A DNA stretch of 36,506 bases from Bifidobacteriaceae bacterium. GTDB lineage: Bacteria; Actinomycetota; Actinomycetes; Actinomycetales; WQXJ01. Under the pieces are notes generated by a model, which saw nothing but the letters and a program-made list of their open reading frames with translations, was not told the DNA's origin and did no database searches. The stretch is taken from NCBI GenBank assembly GCA_031268215.1, contig JAIRXP010000082.1, positions 1 to 36,506 of the forward strand, read 5' to 3'. A program made the translations under genes and the position numbers. Each line of letters begins with the position of its first letter. Position 1 is the first letter of the stretch. Shown piece after piece: positions 16,350 through 24,509 of this stretch.

Positions 16350-16853
16350 ATGATCGTGAAGCGGACCCACCCACGTTTTGGCGGCGCCTTTGTCTTGCTG
16401 GCCAGCCTGCTAGTCGCGGCATTGAGCGGATGCGGAACCAGCCCGAATACATCCAGCAGCGGTGATGACGCCGGCGGATCCCGGCCAGATTCATCCGCAG
16501 AAGCCAATAGCGTGCCTGGAGGAGCAGAGGCGTCAAACTCCCCGGACGCCGGCAGCGAGCCCGCGAGCAAGCCCTCCGGCGAATTGGAGGTGGGCAGCTC
16601 GTATTCCGGTTCTTGCACCGTCGCCTGGCCCAGTGCGCCAACCGTCACTGCGACGGACATTCAAATGACCATGTCCTGTTCAGGCCTGTCATCGACTTAT
16701 CCTCTGGTCCTTGTGGTTTACCCAGATCCGAAGCTTAAAGTCACCGGCTCGACTGGCGCGATGCGGGTTGAGGGAAAGATTCAGGACTTCGGCGAGAACG
16801 CCACCATGGGCAAGTTCCCCATCATTGTCGCCGCTTCCATCGAGCTTCCCTGA
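16350..16853 (+). CDS. Secreted lipoprotein, function unknown
   Basis: The 167-residue protein has a lipoprotein signal: positive start, hydrophobic core and lipobox LSGC, with the lipidated cysteine at residue 28. Residues 30-75 form a Ser/Gly/Asp/Pro-rich linker and residues about 80-167 a small beta-rich domain with two cysteines (SCTVAWP and MSCSGL) that could form a disulfide. GAGGAG precedes ATG 16350 with a suitable 8-nt spacer. I recognise no family. It is convergent with kdgK. Confidence 0.72.
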   Translation: MIVKRTHPRFGGAFVLLASLLVAALSGCGTSPNTSSSGDDAGGSRPDSSAEANSVPGGAEASNSPDAGSEPASKPSGELEVGSSYSGSCTVAWPSAPTVTATDIQMTMSCSGLSSTYPLVLVVYPDPKLKVTGSTGAMRVEGKIQDFGENATMGKFPIIVAASIELP

Positions 16854-16918
16854 GCACCCGCCAGTGGCTCACCGCCACGGCGGCCAAGCGGCACGGACGC
16901 TCGCCTGCCCAGGTGGCG

Positions 16919-18070
16919 TCATCGATCCACCCGGGCGTTACCGCCTCCGGCCAGTTTGATGACCTCGGCCTTGGTCGCCATTGAGGCGTCACCCGGCGTG
17001 GTCATGGCCAACGCCCCGTGGGAAGCGCCATATTCGACGGCGGCGCTCAATGGCTGACCAGTGATCAGGCCATAAATCAGGCCCGAGGCGAAGGAATCCC
17101 CGCCCCCCACCCGGTCAAAGACGGCCAGGCCATCGCGTTGGGCGGCCCGGCGCAGGCCGTCGCTGGGCGACCACGCCAACGCTCCCCAATCGTTGATTGA
17201 GGCTGAGCGGACGGTGCGCAGGGTGGTGGCTATCACCTTCAGGTCCGGGTAGACGCGCGCCACTTCCCTGATCATGGCCTCATAGGATTCGGCCGGCAGA
17301 TCCGACAGATCGGCGTCCACTCCCTCCACTGCGAACCCCAGTGCGGCCGTAAAATCTTCCTCATTCCCCAACATCACATCCACGTAGTTGACTAATTCGC
17401 GGTTGACGGCCTGGGCGCGCTCCTGACCGCCAATTCCGCGCCACAAACTGGCCCGGTAATTCAAGTCGTAAGACACCACCACCCCGTGGCGCTTGGCGGC
17501 TGCCACCGCGGCCAACGCCGTCTCAGCCGAGGTCTGGGACAACCCAGCGTAAATGCCGCCAGTATGCAGCCACCGCACTCCTTCACGGCCAAATAGCTGA
17601 TCCCAATCCACCTCGTCTGCTTTGAGTTGCGAGATCGCCGTGTTGCCGCGGTCAGAAATGCCGACAGCCCCGCGGACCCCATAGCCCCGCTCAGTGAAAT
17701 TGAGCCCATTGCGGCTCTCCCGCCCAATTCCGTCCGGCGGCACCCAGCGGATGAGTTCGGTGGCGACTCCGCCGGCCCGGATCCGGTTCCCTACCAGCCG
17801 GCCAACGCCATTGTCCACCAAGGCCGTGACCACCCCGGCACGCAACCCGAAGACGCTGGCCAGGCCCCGCGCCACGTTGTATTCACCGCCGCCTTCATAG
17901 ACGTTGAAATTGGTAGCGGTATGAACGCGGGTATTGCCTGGATCCAATCTGAGCATCACCTCCCCCAGCGCCACCACGTCGTAGCGGCAATCGTCGCGGC
18001 GCACGGCCAGCCCGGAAGGCCCGTCGCGGCCGGGGCCGCCTGGTTCAGTGTGTTTCACAAGCTCCGCCAT
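16919..18070 (-). CDS. kdgK: PfkB-family sugar kinase, probably 2-keto-3-deoxygluconate kinase
   Basis: The 383-residue ribokinase-fold kinase has the N-terminal ALGEVMLRLDPG, the substrate-binding GGGEYNVARGLA, and the catalytic anion-hole motif DRVGGGDSFASGLIYGL (canonical GAGD written GGGD), where the aspartate is the base. KDG phosphorylation to KDPG fits the KDPG aldolase gene ending 1 bp upstream on the same strand. The N-terminus is about 30 residues longer than usual and is glycine/arginine-rich. GGAAAGGAACAGTGAC precedes the ATG. Another keto-sugar acid could be the true substrate. Confidence 0.82.
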   Translation of the reverse strand: MAELVKHTEPGGPGRDGPSGLAVRRDDCRYDVVALGEVMLRLDPGNTRVHTATNFNVYEGGGEYNVARGLASVFGLRAGVVTALVDNGVGRLVGNRIRAGGVATELIRWVPPDGIGRESRNGLNFTERGYGVRGAVGISDRGNTAISQLKADEVDWDQLFGREGVRWLHTGGIYAGLSQTSAETALAAVAAAKRHGVVVSYDLNYRASLWRGIGGQERAQAVNRELVNYVDVMLGNEEDFTAALGFAVEGVDADLSDLPAESYEAMIREVARVYPDLKVIATTLRTVRSASINDWGALAWSPSDGLRRAAQRDGLAVFDRVGGGDSFASGLIYGLITGQPLSAAVEYGASHGALAMTTPGDASMATKAEVIKLAGGGNARVDR

Positions 18071-18071
18071 G

Positions 18072-18704
18072 TCACTGTTCCTTTCCCTGGCGGATCTGGG
18101 CGGCTAGCGCGGCGGCCTCACCGACCAGGCCCCTGATGGCGCCAAAGTCCCGTGCCGCAATCGCTTGGCGGGGAACCATCCAGGATCCGCCGACCGCCGC
18201 CACGCTGGGCAAGTTGAGGTATTCAGCCAGGTTGGCTGGCCCAATCCCGCCGGTCGGAATGAATCGCGCGGCGCTGAATGGCCCGGACAGGGCCTTGATG
18301 ACCGGCGGGCCACCAGCCGCCGCGGCCGGGAAGAACTTGATCTGGTTCAGCCCGCGTTCCAGTACCTGGAGGACCTCGCTGGCGGTCACCGCGCCCGGGA
18401 TCGCCCAAACACCCAATTCCGCCGCCCGGTCCAGCAAGGCCGGCGAGGTACCCGGAGAGACTATGAACTGGGCCCCCGCCGCGACGGCCTGGTCCAGTTC
18501 TGCCACGGACAACACTGTGCCGGCGCCAACCTGAATGTCTTCACGTCCGGATAACCGCCGGATCGCTTCCAGGCCAGCGGCGGTTCGCAGGGTCACTTCA
18601 ACGATTGGCAATCCACCTTCCACCAGCGCGTCCGCCAGCGGACCGGCGGCCGTGGCATCATCGATCACCACCACCGGAACCAGCGGCGACTGGAACTCAG
18701 GCAT
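18072..18704 (-). CDS. eda: KDPG/KHG aldolase
   Basis: The 210-residue class I aldolase splits 2-keto-3-deoxy-6-phosphogluconate to pyruvate and glyceraldehyde-3-phosphate. The catalytic glutamate is in PIVEVTLRT, the Schiff-base lysine in QIKFFPA, and GAGTVLS and PTGGIGPAN complete the barrel motifs. Three consecutive start codons (GTG-ATG-ATG) are available; ATG 18704 is chosen because GGAGG is then 6 nt upstream. It is followed after one base by kdgK. A palindrome (18723-18737) lies within 20 bp of the start, a typical repressor position. Confidence 0.9.
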   Translation of the reverse strand: MPEFQSPLVPVVVIDDATAAGPLADALVEGGLPIVEVTLRTAAGLEAIRRLSGREDIQVGAGTVLSVAELDQAVAAGAQFIVSPGTSPALLDRAAELGVWAIPGAVTASEVLQVLERGLNQIKFFPAAAAGGPPVIKALSGPFSAARFIPTGGIGPANLAEYLNLPSVAAVGGSWMVPRQAIAARDFGAIRGLVGEAAALAAQIRQGKEQ

Positions 18705-18722
18705 CATCACCCTCCGTCTCGG

Positions 18723-18737
18723 CTAGCGAAACGCTAG
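18723..18737. promoter_or_regulatory. Palindromic operator before eda
   Basis: CTAGCGAAACGCTAG has perfect 6-bp arms around AAA and ends 20 nt before the Shine-Dalgarno/start region of eda. The half-site CTAGCGAAA recurs at 19707-19715 between the two iclR genes. This suggests that one of the IclR regulators represses eda-kdgK. Confidence 0.5.
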
Positions 18738-18848
18738 TATTGTGTGTCGAAACGATGGTCGCACCAGTTGGCACTTTCCACAAGACCCTTTTGTCGGGCT
18801 TTGACGGCCCACCGGGCAGAACGGACGGCCGAGAACGGACGGCACCGG

Positions 18849-19676
18849 TCAGCCCGTCGCCAGCCCGGCGGTAGCGGCGGCAGCGGAAACCGCGGACGGC
18901 CTGGTGGCCACGACCGCCAACCCTGGGGGCAGCATGTCCTGCAAGACCCGGCGTGCGGTCCGCGCCACTTCTCCGGCCCGCACCGGCCCCATGCGTTCGG
19001 CCGGCGCCGTCACCGACACTGCGGCACAGGGATGGCCATGACGCAAGACCGCCACCGCCACGCAAGCGACATCCGGCTCGTTCTCTTCGTATTCGGTGGC
19101 GTAACCCTGCTCCTTGGCGGCCGCGATCACCTCCGCCAAGTGGGCCTTACCCGCCGCAGGCAGGGTAGACCGGAGTTCGGCGTATGGCACAGAGGGCAAA
19201 CTCGCCAAGATAGCCCGCCCAAGTGCCGTGGTAGCGGCCGGGGCTCGTGACCCAACGCGGGACCACACCCGGACGGCCCGCTCCGGCTCGACTTTGGCGA
19301 CATAGGTCACCCAAGGCAGGTTGAGCAGGCCCAAGTGGACCAGCTCATCGACCTCTTCACAAATCCGCGCAAGCGCCGGGGACAGCAAACCCGGCAGGTT
19401 GTCCCGGTCCAGATGACGGTCCACCAGGTGAACCAGGCGCGGCCCCAGGTGATAGTTGCCGCTGACCGGATCTTGGATTGCGTAGTCTCGCTGTCTCAGC
19501 GCCGCCAAAGTGCGGTGGGCGGTGGACTTGTTCATGCCCAATGTCTGGGCCAGCGCCCCCAAGGCCGAGCCCCCAGGCCCGGCCTCAGCCAGTGCCTCAA
19601 GCACACGTAATCCCCGGTCAAGGGCCTCAATCGGCGAACCGCCGCTGGCCCCGCCGGCCTCCTCAGGAATGGCCAT
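18849..19676 (-). CDS. IclR-family transcriptional regulator (1)
   Basis: The 275-residue regulator has an N-terminal winged helix-turn-helix (about 20-75, with ALAQTLGMNKSTAHRTLAALRQR) and the C-terminal IclR effector domain. The effector domain has the landmarks VWSRVGSRAPAATTALGRAILA, GYATEYEENEPDVACVAVAV and HPCAAVSVTAPAERM. The cysteine and acidic residues in that region commonly line the effector pocket. TAGTCT lies 7 nt before ATG 19676. It is upstream of eda-kdgK on the same strand (144-bp gap) and divergent from a second IclR gene. The effector is probably a sugar acid or keto-acid, by neighbourhood. Confidence 0.9.
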   Translation of the reverse strand: MAIPEEAGGASGGSPIEALDRGLRVLEALAEAGPGGSALGALAQTLGMNKSTAHRTLAALRQRDYAIQDPVSGNYHLGPRLVHLVDRHLDRDNLPGLLSPALARICEEVDELVHLGLLNLPWVTYVAKVEPERAVRVWSRVGSRAPAATTALGRAILASLPSVPYAELRSTLPAAGKAHLAEVIAAAKEQGYATEYEENEPDVACVAVAVLRHGHPCAAVSVTAPAERMGPVRAGEVARTARRVLQDMLPPGLAVVATRPSAVSAAAATAGLATG

Positions 19677-19700
19677 GCGTTCCAGACTAGCAAAGGGAGG

Positions 19701-19715
19701 TTTCGCCTAGCGAAA
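19701..19715. promoter_or_regulatory. Palindrome between the divergent iclR genes
   Basis: TTTCGC-CTA-GCGAAA has perfect 6-bp arms with a 3-bp centre, the size of known IclR operators. It shares CTAGCGAAA with the eda site. A degenerate half-site (CTAGCAAAG, 19687-19695) lies beside it and overlaps the predicted -10 of iclR-1. Confidence 0.5.
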
Positions 19716-19734
19716 GATCGTTATAGAAATGTGC

Positions 19735-19764
19735 TTGACAAGCGAAATTCGCGCGTGCCATCAT
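19735..19764 (+). promoter_or_regulatory. Candidate promoter with internal palindrome for iclR-2 operon
   Basis: A perfect -35 TTGACA (19735-19740) is followed 18 bp later by CATCAT (19759-19764), a poor -10. The spacer holds the palindrome GCGAA-A-TTCGC (19742-19752), related in sequence to the other GCGAAA sites. A repressor bound there would block RNA polymerase. Confidence 0.45.
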
Positions 19765-19813
19765 GGCGACACTATCCGGAAGTCTCTTCCGTATTTCCGA
19801 AAGGATGACGACG

Positions 19814-20563
19814 ATGTCCCGTGCGAGATCTTCGAGTGCTCAACGCACTTTCCAAGTCCTTGGTGCTGTGGCCGCGCGCGGCCACAGCGGGGTAACCCTG
19901 ACCGATCTGGCCAGGGAGTGCGGGATGCCGCTGTCCTCGTGCCACCGTTACGTCACCACCCTCGCGGACGTGTCCATGCTGGAGCGCGGCTCAGCTGGCC
20001 GGATCCGGCTAGGAGTCGGCCTGATCGCCCTGGCCGGCGCCTACCTTGAAGGTGACACTCTGCGGACCGCCGCCCGACCCTATCTGGTTAAGCTGGTGGC
20101 CGCCTGCGGCGAGACCAGCCACCTGGGACGCCTGTCTGGCAACGGCGTTGTTTACGTCGACAAGGTGGAGTGCGACAAGTCAGTGCGGCTGGTCTCCCGG
20201 ATTGGCTCAACCACGCCCCTCCACTGCTCCGCCATGGGCAAGTCAATCCTCGCTGCCCTGCCAGCCCAAGAACGGGACAGCCGCCTCTCAGGAGCCACAG
20301 AACGGCCCACCGAATACACCCTCCTGGGTGAAGCCCTGCGCACCGAAATCGCCCGGGTGGGCAAACAAGGCTGGGCTATTGACGAACAAGAGAACGAACT
20401 GGGCGTCCGTTGCGTTGGCGCCGCCATTGTCACCGCCACCGGCACCGCGGTTGGCGCGCTGTCCATTTCCGGCCCAGCCGACCGCTTCTCAGCGGAAGAC
20501 TGCCGTCGCATCGCACCAGACGTCATCGCCGCCGCCGAGGCCATTGGCGGCCGCCTCTACTAA
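19814..20563 (+). CDS. IclR-family transcriptional regulator (2)
   Basis: The 249-residue regulator has an N-terminal winged helix (SAQRTFQVLGAVAARGHSGVTL, with recognition helix in CGMPLSSCHRYVTTL) and an IclR effector domain. The effector domain shows GVVYVDKVECDKSVRLVSRIGST, LHCSAMGKSILAALP, GWAIDEQENELGVRCVGAAI and GALSISGPADRF. ATG 19814 is chosen because AAAGGA lies 8 nt upstream; in-frame ATGs at 19805 and 19763 are weaker. It stands 25 bp before the aldehyde dehydrogenase gene, so it is probably co-transcribed with the dehydrogenase/ABC operon it may control. Confidence 0.9.
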   Translation: MSRARSSSAQRTFQVLGAVAARGHSGVTLTDLARECGMPLSSCHRYVTTLADVSMLERGSAGRIRLGVGLIALAGAYLEGDTLRTAARPYLVKLVAACGETSHLGRLSGNGVVYVDKVECDKSVRLVSRIGSTTPLHCSAMGKSILAALPAQERDSRLSGATERPTEYTLLGEALRTEIARVGKQGWAIDEQENELGVRCVGAAIVTATGTAVGALSISGPADRFSAEDCRRIAPDVIAAAEAIGGRLY

Positions 20564-20588
20564 CCCAACACCCGAAGGAATTCCGGCT

Positions 20589-21980
20589 ATGGCAACACTC
20601 GAAGTCACCAATCCTGGCACCGGCGAACTGCTCGGCGGCGTACCTGAATCCAGCCCCGCTGACGTAGACGCGGTAGTGGCCCAAGCGCTAGACGGCCAGC
20701 ACCTCATGGCCGCCACCCCCGCCTGGCGCCGGCAGCAACTCCTGGAAAACCTGGCCGGCCTGATGGAGGCTGACACGGAAGAGCTCGCCCGCCTGGACGC
20801 CGCTGAAAACGGCAAACCGATAGGTCAGACCCGCGGCGAAGTCGAAGCAGCGATCCGCATCTTTCGCGGCTACGCCCACGAGGCGACCCGGCTGCTCGGC
20901 CGGCAGTTCCCAATGGACGCCATACCCGGCCTGGAGAACCACTTCGCCGTCACCATCCGCGAGCCACTCGGCGTGGTCGCTGCCTTGATTCCTTTCAACT
21001 ACCCCGTCGAGTTGTACTCGCACAAAGCCGCCGCAGCGCTGGCCGCCGGCAACGCGGTGATCACCAAACCGCCCACCCGCTGCCCCCTGACGCTGTTCAA
21101 GATTCACGAGTACTACGCGCGGGCCGGCTTCCCAGATTTCGCCCACCAGGTGATAGTTGGCAACCGCGACGTGGTGGCGGCCATCGCGGACCATCCTGGG
21201 ATCGCAGCCGTAACCTTGACGGGCGGGACAGCCGCCGGCCGCAACGTCGCCGAACGCTGCGCCCGCCGCTTCGCCAAAGTCTTCCTGGAGCTAGGCGGCA
21301 ACGACCCGCTGATCGTTTGCGATGACGCCGACTTAGACGCCGCCACAGCCGCCATTGTCTTGGGGCGGCTGGCCCGCGGCAATGGCCAGATCTGCTGCGC
21401 CGTCAAACGCGTGTACGCTCAGGCAGGCATCCACGACGCCCTCGTTGAACGCTTGACCAACTGGGCGGCCACGCTCCGGATTGGCGACCAACTCGACGAA
21501 GCGACCGAAGTAGGGCCGTTGATTGGCGAACCGGACGCCATCGCCGTCGAAGCCGCCATTCAGGCGCTGATCGCGGAGGGCGCCACTTTGCATGTGGGTG
21601 GTAAGCGCGACGGAAACTTTGTCGCCCCAGCGGTGCTATCCCAGGTACCGCCCAGTTCGCCTTCGCTGGCGGAAGAAATCTTTGGACCCGTCGCGCCAGT
21701 CGTCAAGTTTGACCAGATCGCCGATGCCGTCGCCATGGCCAACGCTTCACCGTACGGTTTGCAGGCAGCAGTTTTCACCCGAGACATTGACCGGGCTTTC
21801 AAGACCGCCAAGCTGCTCAATGCCGGCGGCATCATGATCAACGGCACTACCGCCTTGCGGGCGGAGAACCTGCCCTTCGGCGGACCGGGCGACACAGGTG
21901 GTTACCGCGAAGGACTTCACGACACCGTCCTGGATTTCACCAAACAGAAGACGATTGTTGTGGTGGGTGCGTTGGCGTGA
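20589..21980 (+). CDS. NAD(P)-dependent aldehyde dehydrogenase
   Basis: The 463-residue ALDH-superfamily enzyme oxidises an aldehyde to an acid. It carries IPFNYPVELYSHKAAAALAAGNAV (oxyanion-hole asparagine N137), ITKPP, the general base in FLELGGNDP (E234) and the catalytic thiol in NGQICCAVKR (C269, next to a second cysteine). EEIFGPVAPV and NLPFGG are also typical. GAAGGA precedes ATG 20589. An open frame running upstream across iclR-2 is a shadow. The final GTGA overlaps the ABC ATPase start. Likely substrates are a sugar-derived or semialdehyde intermediate from the imported sugar; this is inference from context. Confidence 0.88.
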   Translation: MATLEVTNPGTGELLGGVPESSPADVDAVVAQALDGQHLMAATPAWRRQQLLENLAGLMEADTEELARLDAAENGKPIGQTRGEVEAAIRIFRGYAHEATRLLGRQFPMDAIPGLENHFAVTIREPLGVVAALIPFNYPVELYSHKAAAALAAGNAVITKPPTRCPLTLFKIHEYYARAGFPDFAHQVIVGNRDVVAAIADHPGIAAVTLTGGTAAGRNVAERCARRFAKVFLELGGNDPLIVCDDADLDAATAAIVLGRLARGNGQICCAVKRVYAQAGIHDALVERLTNWAATLRIGDQLDEATEVGPLIGEPDAIAVEAAIQALIAEGATLHVGGKRDGNFVAPAVLSQVPPSSPSLAEEIFGPVAPVVKFDQIADAVAMANASPYGLQAAVFTRDIDRAFKTAKLLNAGGIMINGTTALRAENLPFGGPGDTGGYREGLHDTVLDFTKQKTIVVVGALA

Positions 21981-23452
21981 AACTCGAACTGGAGGCGGTG
22001 CGGAAGTCCTTCGGCGGTGTCGAAGTGCTTCACGGCGTCTCCCTGACCGGTGAAGGCGGGCAGGTGGTGGCCGTGGTGGGGGCCAACGGGGCCGGCAAGT
22101 CAACACTGATCAAGGTTCTGGCCGGCGCACACAACTTCGATTCGGGCCAATTACTGATTGACGGCGAAGAACTCGGTTTACGTTCACCGCGGGACGCCAT
22201 CCTGCGAGGAATCCGCACCGTCTACCAAGAGCTGTCATTGGTACCCGAACTAACAGTGACTGAGAACATGCTGATGGGGGACCTGCCCCGGACCGGCGGT
22301 CTGATTGACTGGACAGCAGCCCACCGGCGGGCGGGAGAAATCCTCCAAGAAATCGGCTTCACCGGGATTGACCCACACACCCGGATTCGGCGTCTGTCCG
22401 TGGCCAAACAGCAGATGGTGGAGATCGCCAAGTCGTTAGTAACAGAGCCGCGCGTACTGATTCTGGATGAACCCTCGGCCGTCCTGGCCGGCTCTGATCT
22501 GGATGCCCTGTTCACGCTGGTCCGCAAGCTGACCGCCCGCGGGACCCTGGTCATCTACATCTCCCATCGTCTGGTCGAAGTCCTCGAACTGGCGGACAAG
22601 ATCGTCATGATGAAGGACGGCACCAGCATCGCTGAACTCGATCCAGCCAAGACCAGCGAAGACGAAATGATCCACCTAATGGCGGGCAGGGCGGTGGGGC
22701 AGATCTACCCCGACCGCCGCAGCGAATTCGGCGAGCCGGCTCTTGAGCTAAAGGATCTGGCCCGCGAAGGTGAGTTCAAAGGCGTTTCGCTGACCATCAG
22801 ATCCGGCGAAGTAGTGGGACTGTTTGGACTGGTCGGCTCCGGACGCAGTGAATTGGCCGAGGCGGTCTTCGGAGCCCGTCAGGCGACCGGCGGCACCATG
22901 GCGGTCCGCGGACGGATCCTGCGGGCCCGCAACCCCAAGACCGCCATGCGTCTGGGCATGGCCCTGGTCACAGAAGACCGCGGCCGCACCGGGCTGGTGC
23001 TCGGATTGCCAGTCCGAGACAACGTGATCCTGGCCACCATGAAAGGCCCGCTGATGCGGATGCGGCCAGCTTCGGTCCGAGCCTCCAGACGTATCAAGGA
23101 ACTCGACATCCGCCCAGCCGGCTGCGCCACCCAGCCAGCTTGGCAGCTATCAGGCGGCAATCAGCAAAAGACCGTGCTGGCCAAGTGGCTGGAAACCGAA
23201 CCAAGCATCCTGCTGCTAGACGAACCCACCCGCGGCGTCGATATGGCCACCCGGATCGACATCTACCGCATGGTCGATTCGCTGGCCCGCGCCGGACTGG
23301 CTATCCTCCTGATCTCCTCCGACCTGACCGAGGCGATTGGCGCCTCAGACCGCCTGCTAGTTATGCGGGAAGGCCAGATGGTAGGCGAACTCGACCCAGC
23401 GTCCGTCACCGAGGAGGAAGTCCTCGCCTACTCGATTGGAACCCAGCCATGA
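21977..23452 (+). CDS. Ribose-type sugar ABC importer, ATP-binding protein
   Basis: The 491-residue protein is a tandem ATPase of the RbsA/MglA/XylG class (carbohydrate uptake transporter-2). The N-terminal half has Walker A GANGAGKST, signature LSVAKQQM and Walker B LILDEPSAVL. The C-terminal half has the degenerate GLVGSGRSELAEAVFG in place of Walker A, as usual for the family, then signature LSGGNQQK and LLLDEPTRGVD. It starts at GTG 21977 inside the ALDH stop and its own stop overlaps the permease ATG, so translation is coupled. The sugar is unknown. Confidence 0.93.
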   Translation: MKLELEAVRKSFGGVEVLHGVSLTGEGGQVVAVVGANGAGKSTLIKVLAGAHNFDSGQLLIDGEELGLRSPRDAILRGIRTVYQELSLVPELTVTENMLMGDLPRTGGLIDWTAAHRRAGEILQEIGFTGIDPHTRIRRLSVAKQQMVEIAKSLVTEPRVLILDEPSAVLAGSDLDALFTLVRKLTARGTLVIYISHRLVEVLELADKIVMMKDGTSIAELDPAKTSEDEMIHLMAGRAVGQIYPDRRSEFGEPALELKDLAREGEFKGVSLTIRSGEVVGLFGLVGSGRSELAEAVFGARQATGGTMAVRGRILRARNPKTAMRLGMALVTEDRGRTGLVLGLPVRDNVILATMKGPLMRMRPASVRASRRIKELDIRPAGCATQPAWQLSGGNQQKTVLAKWLETEPSILLLDEPTRGVDMATRIDIYRMVDSLARAGLAILLISSDLTEAIGASDRLLVMREGQMVGELDPASVTEEEVLAYSIGTQP

Positions 23453-24453
23453 GCCAGCCAGACGTTTCCGTTGAGCCGGAACGCAGGGCACTCCGGTTAG
23501 ACCTTCGCGACATGCGCGGGCTGATCGCTTTCGCAGTAATCGCGATCGCACTCGTGATAATCGCCCAAGCGACCACCGACACTTTCCTGACGGAAAGAAA
23601 CTTCACCAACGTAATGCGGCAGATGGTGACCAATGGTTTGCTGTCCCTAGGGATGCTGATGGTCATTCTGACCGGCGGGATCGATCTGTCGGTTGGTTGC
23701 ATTGTGGCGTTCGCGGCCATCGCCGCTGTTGGGCTGACCTTCGACCAGCTTGACCGGTACACGTCGTTCCCAGTAATTCCAGCCATGCTTCTGGCGGTAG
23801 CTACCGGACTGGTCTTCGGCTTCATCAACGGCATCCTGGTGGCCCGCTTCAAACTCGCGCCCTTCGTGGTCACACTGGCCACCATGACCACGATCCGGGG
23901 CCTGACCTATGTTTTCTCAGACGTACCGTTAGCTCCCCAGCCGGCCATCCGGGACCAGTTCCGCTGGCTCGGAGCCACCAGGATAGGCGCCGTGCCGGTG
24001 GCCATCATCTTGGTGGCGGTGGCCTTCCTACTTGGCTGGGTGTTTCTCAACCGGACGCCACTTGGGCGCTCGCTGATCGCCATCGGCGGTAACCGAGAAA
24101 CCGTGCGGCTGGCGGGGATCTCGGTGACACGCGGAATTGTTGTCGCCTACATGATTTGCGGCGGTCTAGCGGCCGTGGCCGGCGTAATCCTGGCCTCACG
24201 GACCGGTAACGTCCAACCGTCGCTCGGCGTAGCCTTCGAGCTGGACGCGATAGCGGCCTGCGTAATTGGCGGTGCCGATCTGGCCGGCGGTAAGGGCTCC
24301 ATCCAAGGAACCCTGGCCGGGGTCGTCATCTTGCAGCTCATGAACAACCTGCTCAGCCTGTGGGGCGTGCAGGACTTCTGGCAGCAAGTATTCAAGGGGC
24401 TCATCATCATCTTGGTGATCCTCATGCAAAGCCAAACCAGGCGGCGGAACTGA
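23449..24453 (+). CDS. Ribose-type sugar ABC importer, permease
   Basis: The 334-residue BPD_transp_2 permease (RbsC/XylH type) has about 8-10 membrane helices. The conserved MLMVILTGGIDLSVGCIVAF and GFINGILVARFKLAPFVVTLATM are followed by RTPLGRSLIAIGGNRETVRLAGI, VIGGADLAGGKGSIQGTL and the C-terminal LIIILVILMQ. ATG 23449 overlaps the ATPase stop in ATGA. A single permease gene suggests a homodimeric channel. Confidence 0.93.
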   Translation: MSQPDVSVEPERRALRLDLRDMRGLIAFAVIAIALVIIAQATTDTFLTERNFTNVMRQMVTNGLLSLGMLMVILTGGIDLSVGCIVAFAAIAAVGLTFDQLDRYTSFPVIPAMLLAVATGLVFGFINGILVARFKLAPFVVTLATMTTIRGLTYVFSDVPLAPQPAIRDQFRWLGATRIGAVPVAIILVAVAFLLGWVFLNRTPLGRSLIAIGGNRETVRLAGISVTRGIVVAYMICGGLAAVAGVILASRTGNVQPSLGVAFELDAIAACVIGGADLAGGKGSIQGTLAGVVILQLMNNLLSLWGVQDFWQQVFKGLIIILVILMQSQTRRRN

Positions 24454-24509
24454 ACGCAGCCCCAAACCAACCGACCCAGCATTTCACCCAACAACAAGGA
24501 GAATCTCAG

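Noticed and set aside
20046..20588. Upstream extension of the aldehyde dehydrogenase frame across iclR-2
   Set aside because: The extension has no ALDH content and lies in a shadow frame of the IclR gene; a good Shine-Dalgarno sequence precedes ATG 20589.
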